Source of the DNA: Methylobacter sp.
GTDB lineage: Bacteria; Pseudomonadota; Gammaproteobacteria; Methylococcales; Methylomonadaceae
Reading direction: 5' to 3'
NCBI GenBank assembly: GCA_023229605.1
Contig: JALNYY010000067.1
Coordinates: 1-21,662, forward strand
DNA length: 21,662 nucleotides
Shown: positions 1 through 6,859 of the stretch, one piece after another
Numbering within the stretch: the first letter of the stretch is position 1
How the letters are laid out: every line of letters begins with the position of its first letter
Program-made: the position numbers and the translations under genes
The notes under the pieces: model-generated
What the model was told of the DNA's origin: nothing
The model's input: only the letters and a program-made list of their open reading frames with translations
Database searches by the model: none

Positions 1-1701
1 ATCCTCGGTATGGAAAAACACCTTGCCGGGTTTTAGTTGCCTGAGGAAGTCGGTTTTTTCAAGCTTATCGAGTACCGGGCCTTTCGCTTCCGAGATATGC
101 AAGGTTATTCCCGATGCCTGCAAGGTATGGATTAGGTTTTCCAGCGCTTCCAGCGCCGTGCTGTCTATGTCGCTGACTGAGGTGAAAATAAGGATGATAT
201 GCCGGATGTCCGGCTGCCGCCTTAACTCCGATTTGATGAACTCCTCAATATAATTGATATTGGCAAAGGTGATGTTTTCATCGACACGCAGCAACAACAG
301 GTGAGGCCAGGTTTCCACGCTATGGCGTTTGATATTGCGGTAATGCCCGGTGCCGGGTATGCGTCCGACCACGGCAATATGCGGTCGGCTGGCTTTACGC
401 AAGTGGCTGACCAGGGTCAGAATAATGCCCAACGTGATGCCTTCTTCAATGCCGTAGAGCAATACGCCCAGCAAGGTGGCGGCTTCGGCGATGCCGTCGC
501 CGCGGTCATAGCGCCAAGTGTGGATAATGTCGGACAGTTTCACCAAAGGGGTGATGGCGACCAGAATGATCGCAGCCAGCGCCGCTTTGGGGATGTTTTC
601 AAACCATGGGCTAAAGAAGATGACGGCCAGGGCGAGAATGCCGGCGGCTATCAGCATGGCCATTTGGGTGCGCGCACCGGCGAAAAAATTGACCATCGTG
701 CGGCTAAAGCCGCCGGCGACGGGCATTCCTCCTGAAATGGCGGCAGTCAGGTTGGCGATGCCCAATGCAATCAATTCCTGGTTAGGGATGATTTTTTCGC
801 CCCTGAAATTGGCGGCTACCTTGGCAATGGCAATGCTTTCCACGTAGGCAATCAAGGTGATAAAGCCGGAATAGGGCAATAATATGAACCATTTTTCAAT
901 AGGCGAGAAGTCAAGGTTCAATGCCGGAAAGCCGGACGGAACTTGGCCGACAACGGTCACATGGCCGGTCAGGTCAAAATAATCGACTGCCAGGGTTGTC
1001 ACGATAATGGTCAATAATGGTCCGCATTTGCTTATTGCGGTGATCAGGGATGCTTGCATGCCGATATTTTTAAGCATGGCGACCAGCGGTTTGCCGAAAA
1101 ATATCAGTAAGCCCAGTGCGCCTAGGCCGATTAATAGGGCTGCCGGGACGAAGCCTGAAAAATAATGGCCGTAGCAGGCGGCATCAACGCCGCAGGACGG
1201 CGTTTTTAAGCCGAACAGATGCGGTAATTGATTACCGATAATCAATAACGACGCGCCGCTGGTAAAGCCGGTGAGCACCGGATGGCTGATGAAGTTCACC
1301 AGTCCGCCCATGCGCAGCACCGCCATCAGCAATAGGATGATTCCGCTTTCTGCCGACAGAATCAATGCGCTTTGCACCGGATTGCCCATCGCTGCGACTT
1401 CCGGCGCGGTTAATGCTCCGGCAATCATGATAGCGGCAATTGAGGCCGGCCCGACCGACAGCGTGCGGCTGGTGCCGAGCAGGGCATAAAGCACCGGCGG
1501 CAGGATGCTGGCATAAAGCCCGAGCTGAGGCGGCAGTCCTGCCAGGATCGCGTAAGCAATGCCTTGCGGAACCAGCAAAATGGCGGTGATGATGCCGGCG
1601 AACAAGTCGCTGTTAAATTCCTGGCGGGTGTAGGTTTTTAGCCAGCCTGCAATCGGAAATAACTGTGTTAATCGTGAGTTATTGGGTTTTGAATGGGGCA
1701 T
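1..1701 (-). CDS. SulP-family anion permease with C-terminal STAS domain (partial, 3' end outside window)
   Basis: Inner-membrane SulP/SLC26-type anion transporter; family substrates include sulfate, bicarbonate and related oxyanions, and the substrate here cannot be read from sequence. I translated the reverse strand directly: 567 codons stay open to the window edge. The N-terminus (LTQLFPIAGWLKTYTRQEF) and first membrane segments (residues about 25-75, with LVPQGIAYAILAGLPPQLGL and TSRTLSVGPAS) are typical SulP sequence. Several further hydrophobic helices follow, then a STAS domain over the last roughly 110 codons with the SDIDSTALEAL signature. It lies 95 bp behind the sulfide:quinone oxidoreductase gene on the same strand, suggesting a role in moving a sulfide-oxidation product. 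Oddly, the ATG has no Shine-Dalgarno and is preceded within 5 nt by a terminator-like hairpin, so its expression may be attenuated. The family call is firm; the sulfite/sulfate role is inference. Confidence 0.93.
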   Translation of the reverse strand, partial: MPHSKPNNSRLTQLFPIAGWLKTYTRQEFNSDLFAGIITAILLVPQGIAYAILAGLPPQLGLYASILPPVLYALLGTSRTLSVGPASIAAIMIAGALTAPEVAAMGNPVQSALILSAESGIILLLMAVLRMGGLVNFISHPVLTGFTSGASLLIIGNQLPHLFGLKTPSCGVDAACYGHYFSGFVPAALLIGLGALGLLIFFGKPLVAMLKNIGMQASLITAISKCGPLLTIIVTTLAVDYFDLTGHVTVVGQVPSGFPALNLDFSPIEKWFILLPYSGFITLIAYVESIAIAKVAANFRGEKIIPNQELIALGIANLTAAISGGMPVAGGFSRTMVNFFAGARTQMAMLIAAGILALAVIFFSPWFENIPKAALAAIILVAITPLVKLSDIIHTWRYDRGDGIAEAATLLGVLLYGIEEGITLGIILTLVSHLRKASRPHIAVVGRIPGTGHYRNIKRHSVETWPHLLLLRVDENITFANINYIEEFIKSELRRQPDIRHIILIFTSVSDIDSTALEALENLIHTLQASGITLHISEAKGPVLDKLEKTDFLRQLKPGKVFFHTED

Positions 1702-1706
1702 CGGAA

Positions 1707-1784
1707 AAAAGGCGAAAGGTAAAGGGCGAAGGGCGAAGGGCGAAAGGTGCTAGGCCGTTTTTTGCCCTTTGTCTTTCGCCTTTT
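1707..1784. repeat. Heptad-repeat inverted repeat, terminator-like on the minus strand
   Basis: Both arms are built of degenerate 7-nt units (AAGGGCG, three in a row at 1721-1741, and related CTTTCGC/CCTTTTG units on the other arm). Arm 1707-1727 pairs with 1764-1784: 12 bp perfect, a 2-nt mismatch, then 7 bp perfect. Read on the minus strand the hairpin ends in a run of six T and stops 5 nt before the sulP ATG, so it resembles an intrinsic terminator or attenuator between sqr and sulP. The structure is seen directly; terminator activity is inferred. Confidence 0.75.
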
Positions 1785-1796
1785 GCCTAAAAAAAA

Positions 1797-3050
1797 TCAA
1801 TCTTCCTTCAAAAACTTCTTCGCATAGCATTCCAGATGCGGAATATCGATGCGATAGCCTTTGATCATCAAATGCCAGTACAGCCACGGAAAGCCGGTGG
1901 TTTTGCCCCACCACCAGATAAAGCGGTTCTTTCTCGGGTCCAGCAGCGGGAAAGAAGGCGTCACCTTGCCGTCGTAGGAGAACTCGGCCAGCATCACGGT
2001 GCTTAGCGACGTGGTCAGCGGACAGGAACCGTAACCGTCGTAGCCTTCTTTGAGGTCGGTGCTGCTTTTCAGGCTAAGAATATTGTCAACCACGACCGGA
2101 ACCTGTTTGCGCACCGCTGCGGCGGTTTTGGCATTGCTTGTTGCGGCTGCGTCGCCCAGGCCGAAAATATTGGCGTATTTATTATGTTGCAGAGTTTTTG
2201 GATTGACATCTATCCAGCCGGCGGCATTAGCCAAAGGGCTTTTTTTAATAAAGTCCGGCGCGCTTTGCGGCGGCGTGACATGGATCATGTCGAACGCTTT
2301 GGTGATTCGTTGTTTGTTGCCTTCGCTGTCGGTGGTTTCGAAGGTGGCGGTTTTGGACGGGCCGTCGACAGCAACCAGGTTGTGGCTGAAGTTGGTTTTA
2401 ATGCCGTAGTCCGCAACGACTTTGCTCAAGGCTTTGGCGAAGAACGGCACGCCGAACAGGCCGGGCGTGGCGGTTAAAAACTCAATGTTGAATTTGTCCA
2501 GCGTACCTCTTTTGCGGAAGCGGTCTGCGGCCAAATACATGATTTTTTGCGGCGCGCCCGCGCATTTGATCGGCATCGGCGGTTGGGTGAACAGCGCCGT
2601 GCCTTCCTTGATAGCCTGGATGCATTCCCAGGTGTATTCAACCGTGTCGGGGGAATAGTTGCTGCATACGTTATTTTTGTTCAGGGTTTCTTTCAAGCCT
2701 TCGATTCTGTCCCAATCCAGTTGCAGGCCGGGGCAGACCACCAGGTAGTCGTAACTGACGGTATCGCCGGAACGCAGGGTGACGCTGTTGTCATCCGGCA
2801 GGAAGGTTTCCGCATAATCCTTGATCCAGGTGACGCTTGGGTGGATCAAGTCGGCTTCATTGCGGACGGTTTGTTTCATGGTGTAAGCGCCGCCGCCGAT
2901 AATGGTGAAGCCCGGCTGGTAATAGTGGACTTCAGACGGTTCGATAATGGCCATGTCAATATCGGCGTTTTGACGGCGCATGTTGTTGGCGACGGAAACG
3001 CCGGCGGCTCCGCCTCCGATTATCAGTAAGGTATAGTGTTTGGTAGTCAT
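1797..3050 (-). CDS. sqr: Sulfide:quinone oxidoreductase, type II (SQOR-like)
   Basis: Flavoprotein (417 aa) of the two-dinucleotide-binding-domain family that oxidises sulfide to a persulfide/sulfane product and passes electrons to the quinone pool at the inner membrane. Residues 8-17 carry the FAD-binding LIIGGGAAGV motif. KCAGAPQK (Cys163) and YDGYGSCPL (Cys343) are the paired redox cysteines with the sequence context of type II SQRs, the group of mitochondrial SQOR and Cupriavidus SQR, as is FGLGDAA near residue 296. The C-terminal FIWWWGKTTGFPWLYW stretch fits the amphipathic membrane-anchoring end of the family. The ATG has a good Shine-Dalgarno (AGAGGA). It lies 93 bp behind the persulfide dioxygenase, which would consume its product, so the two form one oxidation pathway. 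Length is normal for the family; confidence in function is high. Confidence 0.94.
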   Translation of the reverse strand: MTTKHYTLLIIGGGAAGVSVANNMRRQNADIDMAIIEPSEVHYYQPGFTIIGGGAYTMKQTVRNEADLIHPSVTWIKDYAETFLPDDNSVTLRSGDTVSYDYLVVCPGLQLDWDRIEGLKETLNKNNVCSNYSPDTVEYTWECIQAIKEGTALFTQPPMPIKCAGAPQKIMYLAADRFRKRGTLDKFNIEFLTATPGLFGVPFFAKALSKVVADYGIKTNFSHNLVAVDGPSKTATFETTDSEGNKQRITKAFDMIHVTPPQSAPDFIKKSPLANAAGWIDVNPKTLQHNKYANIFGLGDAAATSNAKTAAAVRKQVPVVVDNILSLKSSTDLKEGYDGYGSCPLTTSLSTVMLAEFSYDGKVTPSFPLLDPRKNRFIWWWGKTTGFPWLYWHLMIKGYRIDIPHLECYAKKFLKED

Positions 3051-3101
3051 AAATTCCTCTTAAGTCTGTAATTATTAGAAGATTTTGAGTACGAAAAAAG
3101 T

Positions 3102-3125
3102 TTAAAACAACCCCTGTTTTTTCAT
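3102..3125 (-). CDS. Possible 7-codon micro-ORF between pdo and sqr
   Basis: In the 93-bp gap between the dioxygenase stop and the sqr start, an ATG opens a 7-codon frame (MKKQGLF) preceded at 9 nt by GGAG. It could be a leader or a translation-coupling peptide for sqr, or simply chance. No protein evidence is possible at this length. Confidence 0.2.
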   Translation of the reverse strand: MKKQGLF

Positions 3126-3143
3126 ACCCCATTTCTCCTTTTA

Positions 3144-4238
3144 TTATGCTGATTGGCCTTTTTTCCAAGCTTCAAATCCACCGGCCATGGACAGCACATT
3201 AGTGTAACCCAATTGCTGCATGGTCTGCGCCGCCAAGGCCGAACGATTGCCCAAGCGGCAATAGATCAGCGCCGCTTTCGACTTGTCGGCCAGTTCCGGC
3301 AGGCTGCCGATTTTGAATTCCAGCATGCCGCGCGGCAGCAATAGCGCCCCGTCAATGTGACCGGCGGCGTATTCGCTTTCTTCGCGCGTATCGATCAGCA
3401 CGATATTGCCTTGTTCAAGCAGCTGTATCGATTTGGCGACATCGATTTCAGTGATGTACTGCTTGGCGGCGGCTACCATGTCTTCGGTTTTTGTCGTGGC
3501 GCGAATCGGGAGCGTTTCGTCCCTGAGCGCCACGGCGTCCTGGCGCTCATTTTCATCCAAGCCGCAATAACGGTTCGCAGGTACGGCTTCATCAATTAGC
3601 CGGGGTTTGGGTAAATTCAGGTTGTTCATGATCTCGATGAATTGTTCGCGGGCCTTGTCTGCCAGACGCGGATTGGTCGTGCGTTCCTGCATGATGCTGC
3701 TGACCCAGCGCCGTTGGTAATCGTGGCCCGGATAGACCAGCGTTTCATCCGGCAGGGTGAACAAGCGCTGGGTAATGCAGTCATATTGCGCACCGGCGTC
3801 GCCGCCCTGGAAATCGGTGCGCCCGCAACCGCCGATCAATAAAGAATCTCCGGTAAACAGGCGGTCGCGCCAAAGAAAAGAAATACTGCCCCGCGTATGT
3901 CCCGGCGTGGCAATCACCTTGATTTGTTCGTTGCCTGCAAATTTAAAAATATCCCCGTCCTGAATTTGAATGTCGGCCGACTCGGCGCCGCACAGTCCGC
4001 TCACGCCGGTTTGCGCCCCCAGGCGCCGGCGCAGCAGGCCGCTTGCGGTGATGTGGTCGGCATGAACATGCGTTTCCAGTGAATACTTCAGTTGCAGGCC
4101 GTGCGCCGCCAGCAGCTCGATATACCCGTCGATATGGGTGTTGACCGGGTCGATGAGGATAGCGTCCTTGCTGACCGGATCGGCAATCAAGTAGGTGTAG
4201 GTCCAGGTTTCCTGGTCGAATAATTGTTTGAATAGCAT
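3144..4238 (-). CDS. Persulfide dioxygenase-rhodanese fusion (ETHE1-type metallo-beta-lactamase fold)
   Basis: 364-aa fusion. The N-terminal half is a metallo-beta-lactamase-fold persulfide dioxygenase that oxidises glutathione persulfide to sulfite with Fe(II) and O2. Visible signatures are HVHADH (residues 57-62), TPGHTRG (His114), GDSLLIGGCGRTDFQGG (Asp131) and YPGHDY (His172); His57, His114 and Asp131 match the ETHE1 iron ligands. A linker follows, then a rhodanese domain (about 268-361) with the active-site loop YCRLGNRS (Cys327), able to exchange sulfane sulfur with thiosulfate or glutathione. Such PDO-rhodanese fusions are known in Burkholderia, and CstB of Staphylococcus is analogous. 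The ATG has a strong Shine-Dalgarno (GGAGG) and sits 39 nt downstream of a consensus sigma-54 promoter. It is the first gene of the operon with sqr. Function is well supported; no missing key residue was seen. Confidence 0.93.
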   Translation of the reverse strand: MLFKQLFDQETWTYTYLIADPVSKDAILIDPVNTHIDGYIELLAAHGLQLKYSLETHVHADHITASGLLRRRLGAQTGVSGLCGAESADIQIQDGDIFKFAGNEQIKVIATPGHTRGSISFLWRDRLFTGDSLLIGGCGRTDFQGGDAGAQYDCITQRLFTLPDETLVYPGHDYQRRWVSSIMQERTTNPRLADKAREQFIEIMNNLNLPKPRLIDEAVPANRYCGLDENERQDAVALRDETLPIRATTKTEDMVAAAKQYITEIDVAKSIQLLEQGNIVLIDTREESEYAAGHIDGALLLPRGMLEFKIGSLPELADKSKAALIYCRLGNRSALAAQTMQQLGYTNVLSMAGGFEAWKKGQSA

Positions 4239-4276
4239 GGTGGTCCTCCGGAGTTATGGTATATGCCTGGGGTTTT

Positions 4277-4292
4277 AGCAAGGCCTGTGCCA
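4277..4292 (-). promoter_or_regulatory. Sigma-54 (-24/-12) promoter of the pdo-sqr operon
   Basis: Read on the minus strand, TGGCAC-AGGCC-TTGCT matches the sigma-54 consensus TGGCAC-N5-TTGCW completely, with the invariant GG and GC in place. Predicted transcription starts about 28 nt before the dioxygenase ATG. The divergent gene encodes a sigma-54 activator and palindromic candidate enhancer sites lie about 110-140 bp upstream, the usual geometry. The match is seen; activity is inferred. Confidence 0.85.
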
Positions 4293-4302
4293 AAATATTA
4301 AG

Positions 4303-4376
4303 ACAAAGGGCAAAGGGCTAAAGGCAAAGGACGCATAGCTACAGTGCGCGTCTTTCGCCTTTAGCCTTGCGCCTTT
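4303..4376. repeat. Heptad-repeat inverted repeat between enhancer and sigma-54 promoter
   Basis: A second degenerate heptad element related to the one before sulP. The left arm has 7-nt units of the AAAGGGC/TAAAGGC type and the right arm has CTTTCGC/CTTTAGC/CTTGCGC units. The core GGCTAAAGGC-AAAG-ACGC is mirrored by GCGTC-TTT-CGCCTTTAGCC with one or two unpaired bases. It lies wholly in the DNA that must loop for the activator to touch sigma-54 polymerase, and upstream of the regulator gene on the other strand. Confidence 0.7.
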
Positions 4377-4392
4377 TATCTGTTTCATATAT

Positions 4393-4407
4393 TGTTTCAC
4401 TGAAACA
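4393..4407. promoter_or_regulatory. Perfect palindrome, candidate operator/enhancer for the FisR-like activator
   Basis: TGTTTCA-C-TGAAACA is a perfect 7-1-7 dyad. Extra half-sites of the same sequence lie at 4381-4387 and 4433-4439. It is about 110 bp upstream of the sigma-54 promoter and 25 bp before the regulator start codon, so one site could serve activation of pdo and autoregulation. A TATATT hexamer (4388-4393), possibly the regulator's own -10, abuts it. Confidence 0.65.
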
Positions 4408-4413
4408 CTTATC

Positions 4414-4428
4414 CGATTCAGTGAGACA
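4414..4428. promoter_or_regulatory. Second, degenerate copy of the operator
   Basis: CGATTCAGTGAGACA matches the upstream palindrome TGTTTCACTGAAACA at 11 of 15 positions. The two centres are 21 bp apart, two helical turns, so both would face the same side of the DNA as expected for cooperative binding of activator dimers. Confidence 0.5.
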
Positions 4429-4431
4429 TTC

Positions 4432-5799
4432 GTGAAACAAACGAAACAGATTCCCGAACCCTTGTCAGGCTGGCTGGCGCACCAGTTGCTGCAACCGTTA
4501 TTTTTAAAGCTGCTTGAGCTTTGCGATGGCGCAGGCCTCTATATTGTCGACCGGGACCAGCAGGTTATTCACTGGAGCCGGGGCGCGGAGCTGTTATCGG
4601 GATTGAAAGCGGAAGATGTCACAGGTAAGCCCTGTTTGCAAGAATACGTCATTGCCGACGGCGGCGACCATAAAAAACAGTTGATAAAATTATTCCAGGC
4701 GGGCGGGCATAGCCTTGAGCTGGAAAAAACGTCCCAGGTTTTATATGACCGGGAGGGCGCTTTTGCCGGAGGCATGGGGTTACTGCTTCCCGCTTCGGGG
4801 CAACCCGTAAACATGTTTGTGCCGAAGGTCTTAACCGGGGCTGATGCGTCGGGGCCTGAAAAGCAGGGTTTTCAGGGGCTGCTAAGCCGCGCGCCGGCGA
4901 TGCAGGCGGTCTTTCAGATTATTCAAAATGCCGCGGAAACGGAAGCCACGGTATTGGTAAGAGGCGAGAGCGGTTCCGGCAAGGAACTGGTCGCCAAGGC
5001 AATCCATGGCCTGAGCGCCCGCCGCAACGCGCCTTTCCTGGCCATCAATTGCGCGGCCTTGTCCGGCAGCCTGCTGGACAGTGAGTTGTTCGGCCATGTG
5101 CGCGGCGCGTTTACCGGGGCGGTCAAGGATCATAGCGGCCTGTTCCAGCGCGCGCACGGCGGAACCCTGTTTCTGGATGAAGTCGCCGAGCTGCCGCTTG
5201 AATTACAGGCCAAGCTGCTGAGAGTCATACAGGAAAGGAATTTTATACCGGTCGGCGGCGTTCGATCGATCGATGTCGATGTGCGGATCGTCGCCGCAAC
5301 GCATCGTTCGCTGCGGGAGGAAGTAAAAATGGGCCGCTTCCGTGAAGACCTGATGTACCGGCTCAGGGTAGTGCCTATTTTTATTCCGCCGTTACGGGAG
5401 CGTCGGGAAGACATAAGCTTACTGATCTGGCATTTTATTGGGCAGCACAATGCGGCCAACTTCAGGAAAATTGAAAAAATCGATCCGCAGGCCATGAGGA
5501 CTTTGCTGGATTATGCGTGGCCCGGTAATGTCAGGGAACTGCATAATGTAGTGGAATATGCTTTTGCGGTAGGCAGAGGGACGACGTTACGCTGCTCTGA
5601 ATTGCCGCCTGAATTCAGGGAGCCGCGCACCGTTGAACAACCGCAACCCGTGCAAAACACGCCGCTGTCGGCGGCAGAAGAGTCCGCCGCAATCAGCCAA
5701 GCGCTGGAACAGAGCAATGGCATGGTTACCCGCGCCGCTCGTTCGTTGGGCATGAGCCGGGCTACATTCTGGCGCAAACGTAAGATTTACGGGGTTTGA
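4432..5799 (+). CDS. Sigma-54-dependent transcriptional activator, FisR-like (PAS / AAA+ / Fis-type HTH)
   Basis: 455-aa bacterial enhancer-binding protein. Order of domains: PAS-like sensor (about residues 25-120), linker, AAA+ sigma-54 interaction domain with Walker A GESGSGKE (178-185), the sigma-54 contact loop GAFTGA (225-230) and Walker B GGTLFLDE (243-250), then a Fis-type helix-turn-helix at the end (about 428-453). Divergent to persulfide dioxygenase and SQR, it most likely activates them in response to sulfane sulfur, as FisR does in Cupriavidus. FisR senses polysulfide through three cysteines in its sensor domain; only Cys31 and Cys68 are present here, so the chemistry may differ. 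The start is GTG with a poor Shine-Dalgarno, and no ATG lies early in the frame. The start codon overlaps a half-operator, hinting at autoregulation. Family certain; signal inferred. Confidence 0.88.
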   Translation: MKQTKQIPEPLSGWLAHQLLQPLFLKLLELCDGAGLYIVDRDQQVIHWSRGAELLSGLKAEDVTGKPCLQEYVIADGGDHKKQLIKLFQAGGHSLELEKTSQVLYDREGAFAGGMGLLLPASGQPVNMFVPKVLTGADASGPEKQGFQGLLSRAPAMQAVFQIIQNAAETEATVLVRGESGSGKELVAKAIHGLSARRNAPFLAINCAALSGSLLDSELFGHVRGAFTGAVKDHSGLFQRAHGGTLFLDEVAELPLELQAKLLRVIQERNFIPVGGVRSIDVDVRIVAATHRSLREEVKMGRFREDLMYRLRVVPIFIPPLRERREDISLLIWHFIGQHNAANFRKIEKIDPQAMRTLLDYAWPGNVRELHNVVEYAFAVGRGTTLRCSELPPEFREPRTVEQPQPVQNTPLSAAEESAAISQALEQSNGMVTRAARSLGMSRATFWRKRKIYGV

Positions 5800-5872
5800 A
5801 TTATGGATGACATCGGTACGGATACAGTTCGTTGTCATGGCGACTGCGTATCATGTTGAACTGTTTTAACCC

Positions 5873-5878
5873 TATAAT
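5873..5878 (+). promoter_or_regulatory. Possible -10 element for the pentapeptide-repeat gene
   Basis: A perfect TATAAT occurs in the 182-bp gap before the pentapeptide gene, about 100 nt from its start. No convincing -35 is visible at 16-18 bp, so this is only a candidate. Confidence 0.3.
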
Positions 5879-5981
5879 ATAGCCGATAATTGCCATTCCT
5901 CAGTTGCAATAGCACAGAACTGTCGATAAAGTTCCGCCACCTATTTCCTTAAACTCCATGAATCCACCAAGAGGTATATAC

Positions 5982-6758
5982 ATGAAAATCCCTTTCTACT
6001 GTTTGGGCTTGTTAGCCGCATTGTTTTGTTTGTCGGCATCCGCGGCTGATCTTAGTCGGTCGGCAGTGCAACAGCGGCTTGCCAAGGCGGAAAGCGGCCA
6101 TCCCGCACAGCTGCGCAGAAAAGATCTTAAAGGGGTGGATTTATCCGGCCTGGATTTTAGGAACGCCGATCTGTGGGGTTCGGATTTGCGTAACGCCAAT
6201 TTAAGCAACAGCGATTTATCCGGCCTGAACCTCGATTTAACGGTGATGACCAAAATCAATCTTTCCGGCGCTAACCTGTCCAACACCAGTATTTTCGGAG
6301 TGCATATGGGCGGCGCCGACTTGAGCAACGCCAATCTTACCGGCAGCCGTTTCATTGCCAATTTGGATCGCTCCAATCTTAGCCATGCCAATCTGTCCCA
6401 CGCCAATTGGGGCGTCGATATGAAGAATCAGCCTATGGGTTTAATGCGGGTCAGCTTGAATAATGTCAATTTGTCGGGCGCCAATCTGACCGATGCCAAC
6501 CTTAACCGCGCGTTGATGCGCCATGCCAATCTTACCGGGAGCGTGCTGAAAAATGCGGTGTTATATGGCGTTGATCTTTCCGGAGCCGATTTAACCGATG
6601 CCGATTTATCGGGAGCTGATTTGTCCGAGAGCAAGCTTGAGGATGCCGATTTTACCGGCGCTAACCTGGCAGGCACCCGGTTTGGCGGCATTAAGGATAA
6701 ATCGACTTTGAAAGGGCTGGTTTCCAGCAAAAATCTTGAAGCGGCTATTTTTGATTAA
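5982..6758 (+). CDS. Exported pentapeptide-repeat protein
   Basis: 258-aa protein with an N-terminal signal peptide (hydrophobic residues 5-19, cleavage likely after LSASA) followed by a nearly continuous run of pentapeptide repeats (A/N-D/N-L/F-x-x) from about residue 48 to 235, predicted to fold as a right-handed quadrilateral beta-helix in the periplasm. The run is interrupted near residues 143-157 (WGVDMKNQPMGLM), which may be a loop or a break between two helices. I chose the ATG at 5982 because AGAGG lies 7 nt upstream and translation begins at once with a signal peptide; an in-frame ATG at 5958 adds 8 residues without a ribosome site. It stands alone between the sulfide regulator and a convergent GGDEF-EAL gene. 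The molecular role is unknown; pentapeptide proteins such as gyrase protectors are cytoplasmic, so that role is unlikely here. Confidence 0.88.
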   Translation: MKIPFYCLGLLAALFCLSASAADLSRSAVQQRLAKAESGHPAQLRRKDLKGVDLSGLDFRNADLWGSDLRNANLSNSDLSGLNLDLTVMTKINLSGANLSNTSIFGVHMGGADLSNANLTGSRFIANLDRSNLSHANLSHANWGVDMKNQPMGLMRVSLNNVNLSGANLTDANLNRALMRHANLTGSVLKNAVLYGVDLSGADLTDADLSGADLSESKLEDADFTGANLAGTRFGGIKDKSTLKGLVSSKNLEAAIFD

Positions 6759-6789
6759 TCCTGAAAACGGCGATTAGAAAAGCCTTTAA

Positions 6790-6844
6790 TTCGCCACGAA
6801 GACACGGAGGGCGCTTTGCTTTTCTTCGTGAGCTTCGCGGTGAA
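6790..6844. repeat. Imperfect intergenic palindrome of CACGAAG units
   Basis: Between the convergent pentapeptide and GGDEF-EAL genes, TTCGCCACGAAG-ACACGGAG pairs imperfectly with CTTCGTG-AGCTTCGCGGTGAA. Position between two converging stops suggests a bidirectional terminator or a mobile palindromic repeat. The units are 7-8 nt long and resemble short-period elements elsewhere in the window in style but not in sequence. Confidence 0.6.
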
Positions 6845-6859
6845 ATGATTTTTCCAGGA

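Noticed and set aside
301..735. Plus-strand ORF of 144 codons
   Set aside because: Antisense to the SulP gene, whose translation matches the family throughout; composition (Gly/Gln/Asp-rich) is that of a shadow frame.
1719..1747. Tandem AAGGGCG units as a CRISPR-like array
   Set aside because: Units are 7 nt with no spacers, and form one arm of a hairpin.
2547..3029. Plus-strand ORF of 160 codons
   Set aside because: Antisense to sqr; no ribosome site or family likeness, and the sqr frame carries all motifs.
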